From Planctomycetota bacterium (GTDB taxonomy: Bacteria; Planctomycetota; PLA2; JAEUHO01), in assembly GCA_020851795.1 (NCBI GenBank), contig JADZCA010000048.1, positions 46,809-110,808 of the forward strand: DNA of 64,000 nucleotides, read 5' to 3'. Position 1 is the stretch's first letter. Every line of letters starts with the position of its first letter. The position numbers and the translations under genes are program-made. Below the pieces are notes generated by a model that was given only the letters and a program-made list of their open reading frames with translations, ran no database searches and was not told the origin of the DNA. Positions 41,564-50,208 of the stretch are shown piece after piece.

Positions 41564-43182
41564 GCGCCCTCTCCGCCCTCGTCCGGCGCGGGCTGCGCTC
41601 CGCGTGGGAGCGGCGGTGGCTCTTCGCGGTGCCCGTCGCGACGTTCCTGCTGCCCGCGGCCGTGTGGGTGGTCCACCTGCCCGACACCTACCGCGCCTCG
41701 GCGCTGGTGTCGGTGCGGCAGGTGATCGCCGCGCGCCCGGGCGGGGCCCTGCCGACCACGCAGGAGTGGCGTCCCGAGCAGATCCTCGCGACGGCCCGCG
41801 ACCGCGTGCTGCAGACGCCCAACGTCGCGGCCGTGGTCCCGCTGCTGTGGCCGAAGGGGAACCCGACGGACACGTACACGCTCAACGCGGTGCGCGGCAA
41901 GGTGCTCTACGACCAGGTCGGCGACACGCGCTTCGCGGTGTCCCTCGAGCACCCCGACCCGGCGCTCGCCGCCGAGGCCGTCAACGCGCTGCTCGACGCG
42001 TTCCTCCACAACGAGCGTGAGCAGAAGGTCCGCGTGGCCGAGGGCCAGCGCGAGTTCCTCGAGGGCGAGGCCCGCCGGGCGCGCGAAGGCTACGACCGCG
42101 CGCTCGACGCGATGGAGGCCTTCCGCAAGGACCACGCGGACACGATGCCCGACCAGAAGGACTCCATCACCGCCGAGCTGCACCGCATCGAGCAGGAGGT
42201 GCGCGAGCGCGAGAACGACGCGCAGCGCAGCCGCATGCTGGTGCCCGAGGTGGACAAGATGCTGCGCACGACGGTCCCGTCGGGCACGGCGGGCGGCGCG
42301 CCGCCGACCCCCGACGAGGTCGTCGCGCAGCTCAAGGTGACGTCGGCGCAGGCCGCGCTCGACCAGGCGAAGAAGACCCTGGCCGAGCTCCGCCTGCGCT
42401 ACACCGAGAAGAACGACGCGGTCAAGAGCGCCGTGCTGCAGGTGTCGCTCCTCGAGAAGGACGTGGACACGGCCAAGGTCGGGCTCGAGGCGGCGCGCCG
42501 CCGGGCCGACGCGGACGCGTCGTCGCGCCGGCGCACCGACTCCGAGGGCCTGCTCGCCTACCTGCGCCAGTGGCGCGAGTCGCTGCTCGGCGAGGAGGAG
42601 CGCGCCCGCGCCGCCGTCACCGAGCTGCGCGCGCGCTCGGAGCGCCTCGCCGCGCGCCTCGCCGAGATCCCGAGCACCGACGACCAGCTGCGCAAGCTCA
42701 AGCCCGCGCTCGAGAGCGCCTACCAGGCGAGCCTGCGCGCCGAGGACGCCGCGCGCAACGCGCGCGCGGCCGCCGAGTTCCTCCGCAACGGCGACACCGG
42801 CGACACGATCGGCTTCACGCTCGAGTCGCGGGCCGTCCCGCCCGTGCAGCCCTCCGGGCCGGGCCGGATGCGCTACCTCGCCACCGCGGTGGCGTTCGGC
42901 CTCGCGCTCGGCTACGGGCTGCACGTGCTGCGGCGGCGCTACGTGGACGACGACCTCGTCGCCTCGCCCGCCGACATCGCCGACCTCGTGCCCGGGGCGC
43001 TCGTCGTCGCCGTGCCGCTCGTCGGCGAGGGGCCGGCGCCGCGGCGCGGCGTCGTCGTGGACTGGGCGTGCGCCGCGTGGGTCGCGCTCTGCCTCGGCGG
43101 CGCCCTGTTCGCGCTCGGTGCGCACAAGGGCTGGGTCGAGGCGCCCGCGTGGTTCCGTCCCTGGCTCGGGGGGCGCGCATGA
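41560..43182 (+). CDS. Wzz/GumC-type polysaccharide chain-length determinant
   Basis: The protein is 540 aa with a GTG start. N-terminal membrane helix (WLFAVPVATFLLPAAVWVV), then the Wzz domain (DTYRASALVSVRQVI). A long periplasmic coiled coil spans about residues 150-390 (REFLEGEARRAREGYD, DQAKKTLAELRLRYTEKNDA). A second helix follows near residue 435 (YLATAVAFGLALGYGLHV), and unusually a third helix near the C-terminus (VALCLGGALFALGA). It controls chain length together with the ATPase encoded next, with which it overlaps by four bases. Confidence 0.9.
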   Translation: MSALSALVRRGLRSAWERRWLFAVPVATFLLPAAVWVVHLPDTYRASALVSVRQVIAARPGGALPTTQEWRPEQILATARDRVLQTPNVAAVVPLLWPKGNPTDTYTLNAVRGKVLYDQVGDTRFAVSLEHPDPALAAEAVNALLDAFLHNEREQKVRVAEGQREFLEGEARRAREGYDRALDAMEAFRKDHADTMPDQKDSITAELHRIEQEVRERENDAQRSRMLVPEVDKMLRTTVPSGTAGGAPPTPDEVVAQLKVTSAQAALDQAKKTLAELRLRYTEKNDAVKSAVLQVSLLEKDVDTAKVGLEAARRRADADASSRRRTDSEGLLAYLRQWRESLLGEEERARAAVTELRARSERLAARLAEIPSTDDQLRKLKPALESAYQASLRAEDAARNARAAAEFLRNGDTGDTIGFTLESRAVPPVQPSGPGRMRYLATAVAFGLALGYGLHVLRRRYVDDDLVASPADIADLVPGALVVAVPLVGEGPAPRRGVVVDWACAAWVALCLGGALFALGAHKGWVEAPAWFRPWLGGRA

Positions 43183-44006
43183 TCGGCGAGGAGCCCCGCG
43201 ACGTCCCGGCGCCGGCCTCGCACGAGGGTCGGCCCGTCGTGCCGCCGCCGCCCGGCATGCCCGACGTCGGCGCGCCGGCGCCCACGCCGCCCGCGGAGGT
43301 CGCGACACCCTACGGGCTCGTCCCGTCGCAGCCGTCGTCGTCGGCCGCCGCGCTGCTCGCGGTGTCCACCGACGGCGCGCGCCTCGTCGCGACGCCGCAG
43401 CCCGACCGCGTCACGGCCGACGGCTACCTGCGGATGACGGCGCGCGTGCTCATCGAGTCTCCCGGCGAGGCGAGCCGCGTCGTCGGTGTCGTGTCCGCGC
43501 ACGAGGGCGAGGGGCGCACCGCGGCCGCGGTCAACCTCGCGGTGTGCCTCGGGCGCGCGAAGGGCCGTCGCGGACGCGTGCTGCTCGTGGACGGCGACGC
43601 GCGCCGGCGCGGCCTCACGCGCCTCTTCTGTGGCACGGGCCCCGTGGCGGGCCCCGACGGCGCCCCGGTCCCGCACCCGACCCTCATTGGCACGGCGCTT
43701 GAGGGCGTGGACCTCATGACCGCCCCCGACCTCGACGACGGCCTGACGGTCTCGACGCCGGCGGCGTGGGTCCACACGTTCCGCGAGCTCGGGGCGCTGT
43801 ACCCGCACCTCGTCGTGGACTGCCCGGCGGTGCTCGACGACCCCGAGGGGCTCGTGCTGCGCGAGTGCGTCGAGCGCATCGTGCTCGTGGTCAAGGCGGG
43901 CGAGACGACGCGCACCGCGGTCACGCGCACCCTCGGCTCGCTGTCGGGGCGCGTGCTCGGCGTGATCGTGCAGGGCGCGCACGCGGCCGACGGGGGCTGG
44001 CGATGA
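43179..44006 (+). CDS. BY-kinase-like P-loop ATPase with Arg in Walker A
   Basis: The protein is 275 aa. The first 85 residues are Pro/Ala-rich and probably disordered. The ATPase part has VVSAHEGEGRTAAAVNLAV, where the Walker A Lys is Arg (GEGRT in place of GEGKS/T), VLLVDGDARRRGLTRLF (Walker A'), and LVVDCPAVLDDP (Walker B). The tyrosine-rich tail of BY-kinases is absent (the end reads VIVQGAHAADGGWR). It should act as the cytoplasmic partner of the Wzz protein, but kinase activity is doubtful. Confidence 0.85.
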   Translation: MIGEEPRDVPAPASHEGRPVVPPPPGMPDVGAPAPTPPAEVATPYGLVPSQPSSSAAALLAVSTDGARLVATPQPDRVTADGYLRMTARVLIESPGEASRVVGVVSAHEGEGRTAAAVNLAVCLGRAKGRRGRVLLVDGDARRRGLTRLFCGTGPVAGPDGAPVPHPTLIGTALEGVDLMTAPDLDDGLTVSTPAAWVHTFRELGALYPHLVVDCPAVLDDPEGLVLRECVERIVLVVKAGETTRTAVTRTLGSLSGRVLGVIVQGAHAADGGWR

Positions 44007-45406
44007 CGCCGAGCTCGGGCTCCCCCTCGGTCGCCTCCCGCGCCGCCGCAGCGGCCGCCGGGACCGCGCGTCCCGCGCTGCCGCTGTCGCCGGCGCCGCG
44101 CTGCGAGGCCGTCCTCGTGCCGCCGCTCGTGGTCGGCGCGGTGCTGCACGCCACGGTCGCGTGGGTGGACGTGTTCGTCGGCGACGCGCGCCCCGCGGGC
44201 GCGGTGGGTCGCGCGTTCGCCGTGTCGCTGCTCGCGCTGCTGCCCGCGGCCGTGCTGCACTGCTTCGCGCGCGCGCACGGCAGCCGCGTCGGTCGCGTGC
44301 TCGCGGCGGTGGGGGCCGCGGGGGGCGCGTGGCTGGGCGGCATCCTGCTGCCCGGCGCCCTGCCGCCGGTCGCGGTGCTCGTCGTCGCCGCGGCGCTCGC
44401 GTTCCTCGCGCCGCTCATCTGGCGCCCGTGGCAGGACCGGTGGACCGCGGCGCGCGTCGAGCGCGTGAGCCTGCTCGCGCCCAACGTCGTCGCCGCGGCC
44501 TCCGCGGTGGACCGCCTCGAGGCGGTGCCGTGGGTCCGCATCGCGAGCGTGATCGTCCCGGACGCCGACCCCGCGACCGCGTCGCGCCTGCTCCGCCATC
44601 CCGTGACCGCGGCGGTCCGCGGCGAGGTCCCGCTCGAGCGGCGCGTCATCGTCTGCTCGCCGATGAAGGACCCGGGGGTGGGCCGGGCCATCGCCGAGCT
44701 GGTGGCGCGCGGCCACGACCTGACCTCCGAGTCGGCCACGCTCCGTTCGGCGGAGGGGCGGGTGGACTCGTCCCGTGCGGACCCGCTTAACCTGCTGATG
44801 GGGCGCCCCCGGTCGCGCTGGCTCGACGCGTCGTCGAGATTTCTCGACATCGTCGGGTCGTTGGTCCTGCTCGTCCTGGCCGCGCCGCTCCTGTTCGCGT
44901 GCGCGGTCGCGATCGTGCTCGACGACGGCTTCCCGGTGTTCTACCGCCAGCGCCGCGTCGGCCGGGCCGGGCGTCCGTTCGACGTGATCAAGTTCCGCTC
45001 GATGCGCAAGGACGCCGAGTCGCGCTCCGGGCCCGTGTGGGCGAGCGAGGGCGACCCGCGCATCACGCGCGTGGGGCGCTTCCTGCGTCGCTACCGCCTC
45101 GACGAGCTGCCTCAGCTCTGGAACGTGCTCGTCGGGCAGATGGCGCTCGTCGGGCCGCGTCCCGAGCGCCCGCACTTCTGCGACGTGCTCCGCGAGCAGG
45201 TCCCGCTGTTCGAGCTGCGCACGATCGTGCGCCCCGGGCTCACGGGCTGGGCGCAGGTGCGCCTCGCGTACGGCGCGAGCGCCGACGACGCCCGTGCCAA
45301 GCTCGAGTACGACCTCTTCTACGTGATGCGCCGCTCGCTCTGGTTCGACGTCGCGATCCTCGCCGAGACGGCGCGGGTCGTGCTCACCGGCGACGGGAGC
45401 CGCTAG
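44003..45406 (+). CDS. Initiating sugar-phosphate transferase (WcaJ/WbaP-like)
   Basis: The protein is 467 aa. The N-terminal half has about four hydrophobic helices (VLVPPLVVGAVLHATVAWVD, LPAAVLHCFARA, VAVLVVAAALAFLAPLIW). The C-terminal bacterial sugar transferase domain has a re-entrant helix (FLDIVGSLVLLVLAAPLLF), VFYRQRRVGRAGRPFDVIKF, RRYRLDELPQLWNVL and ALVGPRPERPHF with the catalytic Asp-Glu. It moves a sugar 1-phosphate from a UDP-sugar to undecaprenyl phosphate and so starts the repeat unit. It is the last gene of the operon that starts at 39235. Its TAG stop is the first base-triplet of fold-back element B copy 2. Confidence 0.92.
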   Translation: MTPSSGSPSVASRAAAAAAGTARPALPLSPAPRCEAVLVPPLVVGAVLHATVAWVDVFVGDARPAGAVGRAFAVSLLALLPAAVLHCFARAHGSRVGRVLAAVGAAGGAWLGGILLPGALPPVAVLVVAAALAFLAPLIWRPWQDRWTAARVERVSLLAPNVVAAASAVDRLEAVPWVRIASVIVPDADPATASRLLRHPVTAAVRGEVPLERRVIVCSPMKDPGVGRAIAELVARGHDLTSESATLRSAEGRVDSSRADPLNLLMGRPRSRWLDASSRFLDIVGSLVLLVLAAPLLFACAVAIVLDDGFPVFYRQRRVGRAGRPFDVIKFRSMRKDAESRSGPVWASEGDPRITRVGRFLRRYRLDELPQLWNVLVGQMALVGPRPERPHFCDVLREQVPLFELRTIVRPGLTGWAQVRLAYGASADDARAKLEYDLFYVMRRSLWFDVAILAETARVVLTGDGSR

Positions 45407-45639
45407 CCCGCCGAGTTCACGGAAGACGAGGCGAGTCGAGCGTCGGACGCACGGCAGGCCCCGGTCGGGGCGCGCGGATTGCGCCCGGGCGCGCGTCGGC
45501 CGCGACGACGGCGTGTTCTGGCACCACGTCGAGGAGCGGACGACGCGCGGCGACACGCATCGAATCGCCGACGGGCCCTGCGCCACGCCCGGGCGCAAGA
45601 CGCCGCCCCGACCTCGTCGGCTCGTGAATTCGGCGGGCT
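45404..45639 (+). repeat. Type-B fold-back element (copy 2) starting at the TAG stop
   Basis: Nested stems: P1 GCCCGCCGAGTTCAC (45406-45420) with 45624-45638. P1b GACGAGG (45425-45431) with CCTCGTC (45612-45618). P2 TTGCGCCCGGGCG (45479-45491) with 45586-45598. P3 GCGCGTCGGCCG (45491-45502) with 45537-45548, 11 of 12. These surround a 34-nt apical part (45503-45536) with GCGTG/CACGT pairing around loop TTCTGGCAC. A side hairpin GGCGA/TCGCC lies between the 3' arms. Compared with copy 1 the P1b A-T pair is replaced by G-C on both arms. Confidence 0.8.
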
Positions 45640-45640
45640 C

Positions 45641-45693
45641 GGAGCCCGTCGCGGTCGCCGGCTCCCGGGAGGCCCGCGCCCCGGACGGGCTCC
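45641..45693. repeat. Short fold-back between elements B and C
   Basis: GGAGCCCGTC (45641-45650) pairs perfectly with 45684-45693. The loop of 33 bases contains GCTCCCGGGAG. It directly joins element B copy 2 to element C, giving three consecutive fold-backs. Confidence 0.55.
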
Positions 45694-45934
45694 TAAGCCC
45701 GGATCTCCCACGAAAGACGAGGGGGTACGCGGACCGACCGATCGGCGACCCGCGGTCGGGGCCGATGCGGGGCCGCCGGGCGCGGGGTTTCACCGACGAC
45801 CGCGTGTTCTTGGGACACGCCGAGGAGGTGAAACCCCGCCGGCAAGGCGGTCGATCCTGCGACGCGCGCCCCCGCGCGCCCGGCGGCCCGGCGCGGCCCC
45901 GACCTCGTCGGCTCGTGGGAGATCCGGGCTAAGG
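45692..45934 (+). repeat. Type-C fold-back element
   Basis: Outer stem 45692-45713 (CCTAAGCCCGGATCTCCC...) pairs with 45913-45934, 21 of 22. GACGAGG (45716-45722) pairs with 45903-45909. P2 GGGCCGCCGGGCGC (45770-45783) pairs with 45876-45889. P3 GCGGGGTTTCAC (45782-45793) pairs with 45828-45839. The 34-nt apical part (45794-45827) has GCGTG/CACGC around TTCTTGGGA and ends CCGAGGAG, as in element B. P2 and P3 sequences differ from element B while the pairing is kept. The remaining about 115 bases to the next gene show no clear structure. Confidence 0.75.
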
Positions 45935-46051
45935 GGCGGAGGCGGAGAGGGGGCCCACGGCGGCCGCAGCGCGCACCGCACGGGGTGCCCGTCGCGGCGT
46001 GCGAACATGGCGGGGCCGCGGCCGCCGCCGGCCGACGGGAAGGGAGGCCCC

Positions 46052-47644
46052 ATGGGTGCCCGTCGGACCGCGTCGGCGTCGTTCCTCGCGGCGCTCCTCG
46101 CCACGCTCGGAGGGCACGCGGCTCCCGCCGGCGCCGCGGACGCGCCCGCGCCGGCCCCCGCACCCGCACCCGCCGCTGCCGACGACGACGGGCCCTCGCT
46201 CACGGTGTACTCGTCGGCCGACCCCGCCGGCTTCGACCCGACGCGCTTCGTCGCGCAGCAGCGCCAGGGCGCGACGGCGACGGCGGCGTCGCAGGTGCCC
46301 GGCTTCGGCGTCGTGCGCGACACGCGTCGCGTGGACGTCCCGGCCGCGGGCGAGCTCGCCTTCGCCGACGTCGCCGAGCACATCGACCCGACGACGGTCG
46401 CGTTCGACGACCTCACCGACCCCGCGGGCACCGCCGTGCTCGAGCAGGCGTTCCGCTTCGACCTCGCGAGCCCCGACAAGCTGCTCGACCGCTACGTGGG
46501 CCGCCGCGTCGGCTACGTCGTGCGGGCGCAGGACGGCACGCTCGCCGAGCAGACGGAGGGGACCGTCGTCTCGATCAACCAGGGCACGGTGGTGCTGCAG
46601 ACGGGGGCCGGGCTGCGCTTCGTCCCGGCGCGCGACCCGGGGCTGCGCCTGCCGAGGCTGCCCGAGGGGATCGTGACGCGGCCCACGCTGGTCTGGAAGG
46701 TCGCCTCGGCGTCGCCGGGCTCGCACCGGGTGCGGACGACGTACCAGACCGCCGGCCTGACGTGGCGGGCCGACTACAACCTCGTCCTCGACGCGTCGGG
46801 CAAGAAGGCCGAGCTCGGCGCCTGGGTCACGCTCCTCAACGTCTCGGGCGCGAGCTGGCGCGACGCGCGGCTGCGCCTCGTGGCGGGCGACGTGGCCCGC
46901 GTGCGGACGACGCCGACGCGCGCGACGTCGAGCGGCGGGTCCACGCGCGGGGGCTTCGACGCGGGGCCCGGCTTCGAGGAGAAGGCGTTCTTCGAGTACC
47001 ACCTGTACACGCTGCCGCGGCGCACCGACGTGCTCGAGGACAGCACGCAGCAGCTCGTGCTCTTCCCGACGGCCCGCGACGTCGGCGTCGAGCGCGTGCT
47101 CGTCTACTACGGGCTGCCGGAGGCGGCGTCGTGGGGCGTCACGCCCCAGCCCCGCACCGACCGCGACGTCCGCTCCGCGGCGAACCCGAAGGTGGACGTC
47201 TACCTCCGCGTGCAGAACACCGCCGCGAACCACCTCGGGATGGCGCTGCCGCGCGGGCGCGTGCGGGTGCTCCAGCAGGACGACGCCGCGGGCACGCCCG
47301 AGTTCGTGGGCGAGGACGTCGTGGACCACACGCCCGAGGACGAGACCGTCCTCGTCAAGGTGGGCCAGGCGTTCGACGTCGTGGGCGAGCGCACCCAGAC
47401 CGCCTTCGAGGTGGACGCGTCCCGGCGCACGATGTCGGAGTCGGTCCGCGTCGTGCTCCGCAACCGCAAGGCGGAGGCGGTGCGCGTGACGGTGCGGGAG
47501 ACGCTGTTCCGCTGGATGGGCTGGGAGGTCACCCAGTCGTCGCGCCCCTTCGTCAAGCGCGACGCCCGCACGGTCCACTTCGACGTGGACCTCGCGCCGG
47601 GCGCCACCGAGGAGGTCACCTACACGGTCCGCTACGCCTGGTGA
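46052..47644 (+). CDS. DUF4139 domain-containing secreted protein
   Basis: The protein is 530 aa from ATG 46052 (GGGAGG upstream). The Sec signal peptide (ASFLAALLATLGGHAAPAGA) is followed by an Ala-Pro repeat spacer. The C-terminal half matches DUF4139 features: VRTTYQTAGLTWRADYNLVL, GAWVTLLNVSGASWRDARLR, and ETLFRWMGWEVTQSSRPF near the end. The function of the family is unknown; members are secreted beta-rich proteins. It lies between the fold-back cluster and an OmpR-type two-component pair in the same direction. Confidence 0.82.
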   Translation: MGARRTASASFLAALLATLGGHAAPAGAADAPAPAPAPAPAAADDDGPSLTVYSSADPAGFDPTRFVAQQRQGATATAASQVPGFGVVRDTRRVDVPAAGELAFADVAEHIDPTTVAFDDLTDPAGTAVLEQAFRFDLASPDKLLDRYVGRRVGYVVRAQDGTLAEQTEGTVVSINQGTVVLQTGAGLRFVPARDPGLRLPRLPEGIVTRPTLVWKVASASPGSHRVRTTYQTAGLTWRADYNLVLDASGKKAELGAWVTLLNVSGASWRDARLRLVAGDVARVRTTPTRATSSGGSTRGGFDAGPGFEEKAFFEYHLYTLPRRTDVLEDSTQQLVLFPTARDVGVERVLVYYGLPEAASWGVTPQPRTDRDVRSAANPKVDVYLRVQNTAANHLGMALPRGRVRVLQQDDAAGTPEFVGEDVVDHTPEDETVLVKVGQAFDVVGERTQTAFEVDASRRTMSESVRVVLRNRKAEAVRVTVRETLFRWMGWEVTQSSRPFVKRDARTVHFDVDLAPGATEEVTYTVRYAW

Positions 47645-47708
47645 CGCGGGCCGTTCCGTCCGGCGCCCCCGTCCGGTACCCTCCCGGCCCCCCTCCGGAG
47701 CCGCCGCG

Positions 47709-48383
47709 GTGCGGATCCTCGTCGTCGAAGACCACGCCCGGATCGCCTCCTTCGTGCGCAAGGGCCTCGAGGAGGAGGGGTTCGTCGTGGACGTCGTCGA
47801 CGACGGCGCGCGCGCGCTGACCGAGCTGCTCGACCGCCCGCCCGACGCGTGCGTCCTCGACGTGATGCTGCCCTCGCTCGACGGCTTCGAGGTCGTGCGG
47901 CGGGCGCGGGCCGGCGGCGCGACGTCGCCGGTGCTCCTGCTGTCGGCGCGCGGCGAGGTGGACGACCGCGTCCGCGGCCTCTCCGCCGGCGCGGACGACT
48001 ACCTCCCCAAGCCCTTCGCATTCGAGGAGCTGGTCGCGCGCCTGCGCGCGCTGCTGCGGCGCGGGGCCGCCTCCTCCTCGGTGCTCGCCTACGCCGACGT
48101 CACCCTCGACCTCGCGCGACGCGAGGCGCGCCGGGGCGGCCGCCGCGTGGACCTCACGCCGCGCGAGTGGGCGCTGCTCGAGCTGTTCCTGCGCCGCCCC
48201 GAGATCGTGCTCTCGCGCACGGTGATCGGGCAGAAGGTGTTCGGCCTCCACTTCGACCCGGGGACCAACGTCGTGGACGTCTACGTGGGCTACCTGCGGC
48301 GCAAGCTCCACGAGGCGGGGCCGCCGCTCATCCACACGGTCCGCGGCGCCGGCTACGTGCTGCGCGCAGGAGCCCCGTCGTGA
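47709..48383 (+). CDS. OmpR-family response regulator
   Basis: The protein is 224 aa from GTG 47709. Receiver domain: LVVEDHARIASFV acidic pair, phosphoacceptor Asp in ACVLDVMLPSLDG, Thr/Ser in VLLLSARGEVDD, Lys in YLPKPFAFEEL. C-terminal winged helix: VDLTPREWALLELFLRRPEI, VVDVYVGYLRRKLHE and HTVRGAGYVLR. It binds DNA as a dimer, normally at direct repeats. Candidate targets are the repeats at 50121-50175. It is coupled to the kinase by a four-base overlap. Confidence 0.94.
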   Translation: MRILVVEDHARIASFVRKGLEEEGFVVDVVDDGARALTELLDRPPDACVLDVMLPSLDGFEVVRRARAGGATSPVLLLSARGEVDDRVRGLSAGADDYLPKPFAFEELVARLRALLRRGAASSSVLAYADVTLDLARREARRGGRRVDLTPREWALLELFLRRPEIVLSRTVIGQKVFGLHFDPGTNVVDVYVGYLRRKLHEAGPPLIHTVRGAGYVLRAGAPS

Positions 48384-50023
48384 GCGCGGGCCCGCGGCGG
48401 CTGGCGGGGACGGGCGTGGCGCTCGTCGCGCTCGGGGCGGTCGTCCTCGCGGGGGCGCTCGTCGCGAGCGCGTCGGACGCGCGGGCGTCGCACGCCGCCC
48501 TCGTCGCCTCCGAGCGTGCGCGCGCCGCGACCGCGGCGGCCGCCGCCTTCGACGACGAGCTGCGGCGCACGTTCCGCGAGCTCTCGCGCTTCGGCAGCGA
48601 GGTCGGGAGCGCGTGGCTGCACGCGAGCGAGCCGGTCGGGTCGCGGCGCGAGGCCGCGGGGCGCGACGCCGCGTTCGCGGGCATCCGCGCGCTGGTCGAG
48701 GGGCCGACGGCGCCGCCCGGCGTCCGGGTCGTGCTCTACGACGCGGCGCCCGAGGACGCCCCCGAGCCGTTCGTGCTGCTCGGGGTCGTCGAGCGGGGCC
48801 GGGTGCGTCGGGAGGGGCTGGCCGCGTGGCCGGGGCGGGTCCCGCCGGCGCTGCAGCGCCGCGAGGCCGACGCGCCCGGCGAGGACGGCTCGGGGGACGT
48901 CGGCTGGTTCGGCGCCGAGGGCGAGGACGCGGCCCGCCTGCACCAGCACGCGCTCTACACGCACTCCTACGAGGACGACGACCAGGAGACCTCGGTGGTG
49001 CGGGCGGTCGAGGTGTCGGTCCCGGTGCGCGTGCCCGACGGCCTCGCCGTCACGCTGCGCTGCGACGTCGTCGACGGCGCGGCCGACCGCGCGCTCCCGC
49101 GCCGTCCCGCCCCGGGCGGGCGCCCGGCGGGCCCCGACGACGTCGAGGGTGTCGCCGCCTCGCCCGAGCTCGTGCGCTGGCGCTTCGCCGTGGACGACCC
49201 CGCGCCGCGCGCGACCGTGCGGGCCGTGGCGCCGGTCGTGGCCGGTGCCGGCGCGGCGCGCCCCGTCCTGTGGCTCTCGCTCGCCGGGGCCCTCGTCGCC
49301 GCGGGGCTGGCGCTCGTCGGCGTCGCGTCGCGTCGCCGACGCGACGCCCTCTCGCCGCCGCCCGACGTCACCGCCGAGGCCGCCCACGAGCTCAAGACGC
49401 CGCTGACGGCGATGCGCGGCGCGATCGAGGTGGCGCTGCGCCGCGAGCGGTCGCCCGCCGAGTACCGCGACGTGCTCGCCTCGACGCTCGAGGAGGTCAA
49501 GGGCCTCCAGAACGTCGTCGGCTCGGTGCTGCTGCTCACGCGCGGGGCGGAGACGCCGCCGGCGCGCGAGCCCGTGGACCTCGTCGCGCTCGTGCGCGGC
49601 GAGGCCGAGCGGGTCCACGCCGCGGCGAGCGACCGCGACGTCTCCTTCGCGAGCGTGCGGGGCCCGCGCGTCGTGGTCGGCGACCCGTCCCTGCTCGCGC
49701 GCGCGGTCGGCAACCTCGTGGACAACGCCCACCTGCACTCGGTCGCCGGCGGCGCCATCCGGGTGCGCCTCGAGGTCGTCGACGCCGAGGCGATCGTGTC
49801 GGTGGAGGACGACGGCCCCGGGATCCCGTCCGCCCGCCGCGAGAAGGTCTTCGAGCGCTTCTGGCGCGGGCCCGAGGTGGGGGCGCGCGGGATCCCCGGG
49901 GCCGGTCTCGGGCTGCCCATCGCGCGGTGGATCGCCCAGCTGCACGGGGGCCGTCTCGACCTCGACCCCGCGCTCGAGGGCCGCTCCCGGTTCGTCCTGC
50001 GGCTCCCGCTCGCGCCGTCCTGA
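48380..50023 (+). CDS. Membrane sensor histidine kinase
   Basis: The protein is 547 aa with a GTG start. TM helix 1 (VALVALGAVVLAGALVASA), an extracytoplasmic region of about 260 residues that is acidic near YEDDDQETSVV, and TM helix 2 (VLWLSLAGALVAAGLALVGV). There is no clear HAMP domain before the HisKA box AAHELKTPLTAM (His336). N box NLVDNAHLH, G1 VEDDGPGIPSA, F box ERFWRG, G2 GAGLGLPIARW. It phosphorylates the OmpR-type regulator encoded upstream. The signal is unknown. Confidence 0.9.
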   Translation: MSAGPRRLAGTGVALVALGAVVLAGALVASASDARASHAALVASERARAATAAAAAFDDELRRTFRELSRFGSEVGSAWLHASEPVGSRREAAGRDAAFAGIRALVEGPTAPPGVRVVLYDAAPEDAPEPFVLLGVVERGRVRREGLAAWPGRVPPALQRREADAPGEDGSGDVGWFGAEGEDAARLHQHALYTHSYEDDDQETSVVRAVEVSVPVRVPDGLAVTLRCDVVDGAADRALPRRPAPGGRPAGPDDVEGVAASPELVRWRFAVDDPAPRATVRAVAPVVAGAGAARPVLWLSLAGALVAAGLALVGVASRRRRDALSPPPDVTAEAAHELKTPLTAMRGAIEVALRRERSPAEYRDVLASTLEEVKGLQNVVGSVLLLTRGAETPPAREPVDLVALVRGEAERVHAAASDRDVSFASVRGPRVVVGDPSLLARAVGNLVDNAHLHSVAGGAIRVRLEVVDAEAIVSVEDDGPGIPSARREKVFERFWRGPEVGARGIPGAGLGLPIARWIAQLHGGRLDLDPALEGRSRFVLRLPLAPS

Positions 50024-50091
50024 CCCTCGCGACCCGCCCGCACGCGACCCGCCCCCCGGCCGGGATGTCGCGCCGGATCGACACCGGCGAC

Positions 50092-50103
50092 GCAACGCGT
50101 TGC
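50092..50103. promoter_or_regulatory. 12-bp perfect palindrome
   Basis: GCAACGCGTTGC is a perfect dyad upstream of the GTPase-kinase operon, next to the direct-repeat array. It is a candidate operator. Confidence 0.35.
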
Positions 50104-50120
50104 AAGTCGCCTTCCACGTC

Positions 50121-50175
50121 TTCACGGCCCATTCACATCTTCGTTCATCGTTTCCTCATCCGTTCTCTCCTTCAC
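50121..50175 (+). promoter_or_regulatory. Direct repeats TTCA(C/T), OmpR-type binding array
   Basis: TTCAC at 50121, TTCAC at 50132, TTCAT at 50144, CTCAT at 50155 and TTCAC at 50171. The first four are spaced 11, 12 and 11 bases, one helical turn, as in OmpR/PhoB-type sites. The stretch is AT-richer and pyrimidine-rich compared with its surroundings and lies about 70-120 bases before the GTPase-kinase start. Confidence 0.45.
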
Positions 50176-50208
50176 GGGGGCGACCGGCCCGGCCGATAGG
50201 TCCCCCGA

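Noticed and set aside
45513..45640. Small protein starting FWHHVEERTTRGDTHRIADG inside element B, also open in copy 1
   Set aside because: The conservation is at nucleotide level in all frames and explained by the fold. There is no ribosome site, and TAG-adjacent position and stem pairing fit a non-coding element better.
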